Shown: piece by piece, positions 62,649 to 64,000 of the stretch
Layout of the letters: every line of letters starts with the position of its first letter
Position numbering within the stretch: position 1 is the first letter of the stretch
Source: JAJDXW01 sp965243335
Lineage (GTDB): Bacteria; Pseudomonadota; Gammaproteobacteria; HK1
Length of the DNA stretch: 64,000 bases
NCBI GenBank assembly: GCA_965243335.1
Contig: OZ251545.1
Coordinates: 124,001 to 188,000, forward strand
Direction of reading: 5' to 3'
The notes under the pieces: model-generated
Seen by the model: only the letters and a program-made list of their open reading frames with translations
What the model was told of the DNA's origin: nothing
Databases searched by the model: none
Made by a program: the position numbers and the translations under genes

Positions 62649-64000
62649 CTACGCGAGCAGCTCGTCCGCCTTGTGGACGACCCGAAAGCGCGCGGGTGAC
62701 TCGCCGACCCGCAGCGCCTCGAAGTGCGCCTTGCCGCACTCCGCCTTGGCCCGTTCGGCGTTCCGCAGATCGTCCAGGAAGGCGCTGCCCTTGGTCTCGA
62801 CGACCAGGTACAGGCGCTCGCCCTCGTCGTCCTCGATGAGCACCGCCCAGTCCGGGTTGTAGGGGCCGAGCGGGGTCGGGACCTGGAACCAGCGGGGCAG
62901 CTTCGCATAGACCTTGACGGCCGCGAACCGCTCCAGCGACTCGGCGAAGGCGGCCTCGTTGTTCGAGTCGTACACGACGTGGTCGTAGACCGATTTCCTG
63001 GCCTCCGCCATGTTCTTCTTGAGGTAGCCGATCAGCTCCTCGTGCCGGAACAGCTCCTGGGCGAAGTGGTGCTCGTCGCCGAGCCGCTGGTACTTGATCC
63101 CTTCCACCAGAGCCAGGCGCTTGCGGCGGTTGAGCGTCTCCGCCGCGACCTCGATGAACCCGGTGGGGTTGACTGCGAAGTCGTCCAGGCGTCCGCTGTC
63201 GATCAGGACGCGGCAGATGCTGCGCCGGGTCAGCCCCGTCCGGTTCTTGAGGTCCGTGAGCAGGTCCGGCAGCTCCAGGCCGGCATCGTCGAGATACGCG
63301 GCGCTGGATTCGCGCGCCTCGCCTTCCACGCCCCCGCGCCCCAGGCTCAGGCCGCCGTGCTGCCATAGCAGGCGAGGCCGGGGTATCGCCGGCCCGTCGG
63401 TGAGCGCTTGTGCGCAGTCCTTCAGCATCGCCTCGTTGTCGAAGCGGACCCGGAAGGTCGTCCGGTGCTTGATGCGATCCCAGAGCGCCCGGAATTCGGC
63501 GCTCTCCAGCACCGCTTCGCGGGGCTTCACGCGGCGGCGCTCGTCCGCCTTCCTGATCTCGACGCGGGTCGTGAACCGGCGCAACGTCTGCGTCACCGCC
63601 TCGCGCAACGGCTCGAACTCTTCCGGCAAGACCACCCCCTCACCGTCGAGCGCTTCCCGCAACGCATCCAGGGCCTGCCCCCTGCCGTCCACGTAGCCTT
63701 GCGAGACCAGATGATCCCAGAGACGCCGCGACGGCTCGACGCCGAGCGGCCCGGCCTGGCCGTCCTCGCCCTCGACGACGAGGGAGGCGAACGAGTGCCG
63801 CTCCACCACCCCGAACCGGACCCCCGTCTCCTCCTCGATCTCCCGCTGCAGGTTCTCGGCGAACTCCTCGTAGCTCTCGCGGGCGACGACGGTGAGCGTG
63901 TTCAGCTCGAACCCGCGCTGCCGCTCTCCCCGCTGATTGACGCAAAGGCGAAGGCCCCGACCGATGGTCTGCCGACGCTCCCGCTCCGTCGATATGTCCC
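62649..64000 (-). CDS. Type III restriction enzyme Res-like subunit, C-terminal part
   Basis: The 5' end lies beyond the window; about 450 residues are visible. RERRQTIGRGLRLCVNQRGE at the start is helicase motif VI (QxxGRxLR) of type III Res proteins, followed by GFELNTLTVVARESYEEF. The C-terminus carries a PD-(D/E)xK-like nuclease segment, PYNPDWAVLIEDDEGERLYLVVETKGS (quoted in part: YNPDWAVLI and YLVVETKGS). It would cut DNA with a Mod partner, which is not in this window. It may also be a stand-alone helicase-nuclease of the same class. Confidence 0.9.
   Translation of the reverse strand, partial: DISTERERRQTIGRGLRLCVNQRGERQRGFELNTLTVVARESYEEFAENLQREIEEETGVRFGVVERHSFASLVVEGEDGQAGPLGVEPSRRLWDHLVSQGYVDGRGQALDALREALDGEGVVLPEEFEPLREAVTQTLRRFTTRVEIRKADERRRVKPREAVLESAEFRALWDRIKHRTTFRVRFDNEAMLKDCAQALTDGPAIPRPRLLWQHGGLSLGRGGVEGEARESSAAYLDDAGLELPDLLTDLKNRTGLTRRSICRVLIDSGRLDDFAVNPTGFIEVAAETLNRRKRLALVEGIKYQRLGDEHHFAQELFRHEELIGYLKKNMAEARKSVYDHVVYDSNNEAAFAESLERFAAVKVYAKLPRWFQVPTPLGPYNPDWAVLIEDDEGERLYLVVETKGSAFLDDLRNAERAKAECGKAHFEALRVGESPARFRVVHKADELLA

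Overview
The window is very G+C-rich, densely coded bacterial DNA with ATGA/GTGA-coupled genes. It has no rRNA or tRNA that I could see. A class A penicillin-binding protein with the TITMQVARNFF-type glycosyltransferase motif, a lipoprotein with a clear lipobox and a complete type I-E CRISPR-Cas locus point to a Gram-negative proteobacterium, possibly beta/gamma. The many catabolic genes (CoA-transferase, enolase-superfamily enzymes, OYE-type flavoenzyme, HyuA/HyuB, SMP-30 lactonase, FAH hydrolase, UbiD, HpaB-like hydroxylase, Liv transporter) suggest a metabolically versatile heterotroph. The species cannot be named from this sequence.

Layout. 1-13 kb: lipoprotein, a small nucleotidyltransferase operon ending in an enolase-superfamily enzyme, a beta-propeller protein, class III CoA-transferase, a second enolase-superfamily enzyme, an OYE/dienoyl-CoA-reductase-like enzyme and a HyuA-HyuB pair. 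13-22.6 kb: PBP1A diverging from a penicillin acylase with a large Pro/Ala insertion, SMP-30 lactonase, FAH hydrolase, metallo-beta-lactamase-fold hydrolase and SDR. 22.8-27.9 kb: two near-identical 535-aa ATPase/nuclease-like genes in direct orientation, flanking a lower-G+C secreted protein gene and an orphan CRISPR repeat. 28-43.8 kb: cas3, a 334-bp intergenic region, cse1-cse2-cas7-cas5-cas6-cas1-cas2, then an array of 109 repeats and 108 spacers transcribed left to right. 44-51.6 kb: NTP-transferase-like protein, AMP-forming acyl-CoA synthetase and a livHMGF + binding-protein operon. 52-52.8 kb: Phd/VapC-type toxin-antitoxin pair. 52.8-59.2 kb: leftward aromatic-type catabolic cluster (AhpD-glutaredoxin fusion, UbiD, cupin, HpaB/HpaC-like pair, AhpD-like, thioredoxin). 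59.6-64 kb: HIT protein, a 122-bp MITE-like element, HAD dehalogenase, bioB and the 3' part of a type III restriction subunit.

The most interesting signal is in the cas3-cse1 gap. It holds a degenerate mini-CRISPR: a hairpin plus ATAGTCC handle, exactly the array's spacing, then a second repeat-like hairpin. The first 11 nt of its guide match a site 160 bp upstream at 10 of 11 positions. The only mismatch is at position 6, the base that type I crRNAs leave unpaired, and the site is preceded by AAC, in agreement with the C that usually follows array repeats. The target lies just downstream of a plausible promoter for the Cascade operon. This is the architecture of crRNA-like regulators (CreR autorepression RNAs or CreTA toxin-antitoxin modules) that reuse Cascade as a repressor.

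Two dispersed families of noncoding elements also stand out: an inverted-repeat family containing GGGAACGCGGGCGTC-like arms at six places, and the MITE-like element with 19-bp terminal inverted repeats and 10-bp target duplications next to the dehalogenase gene.
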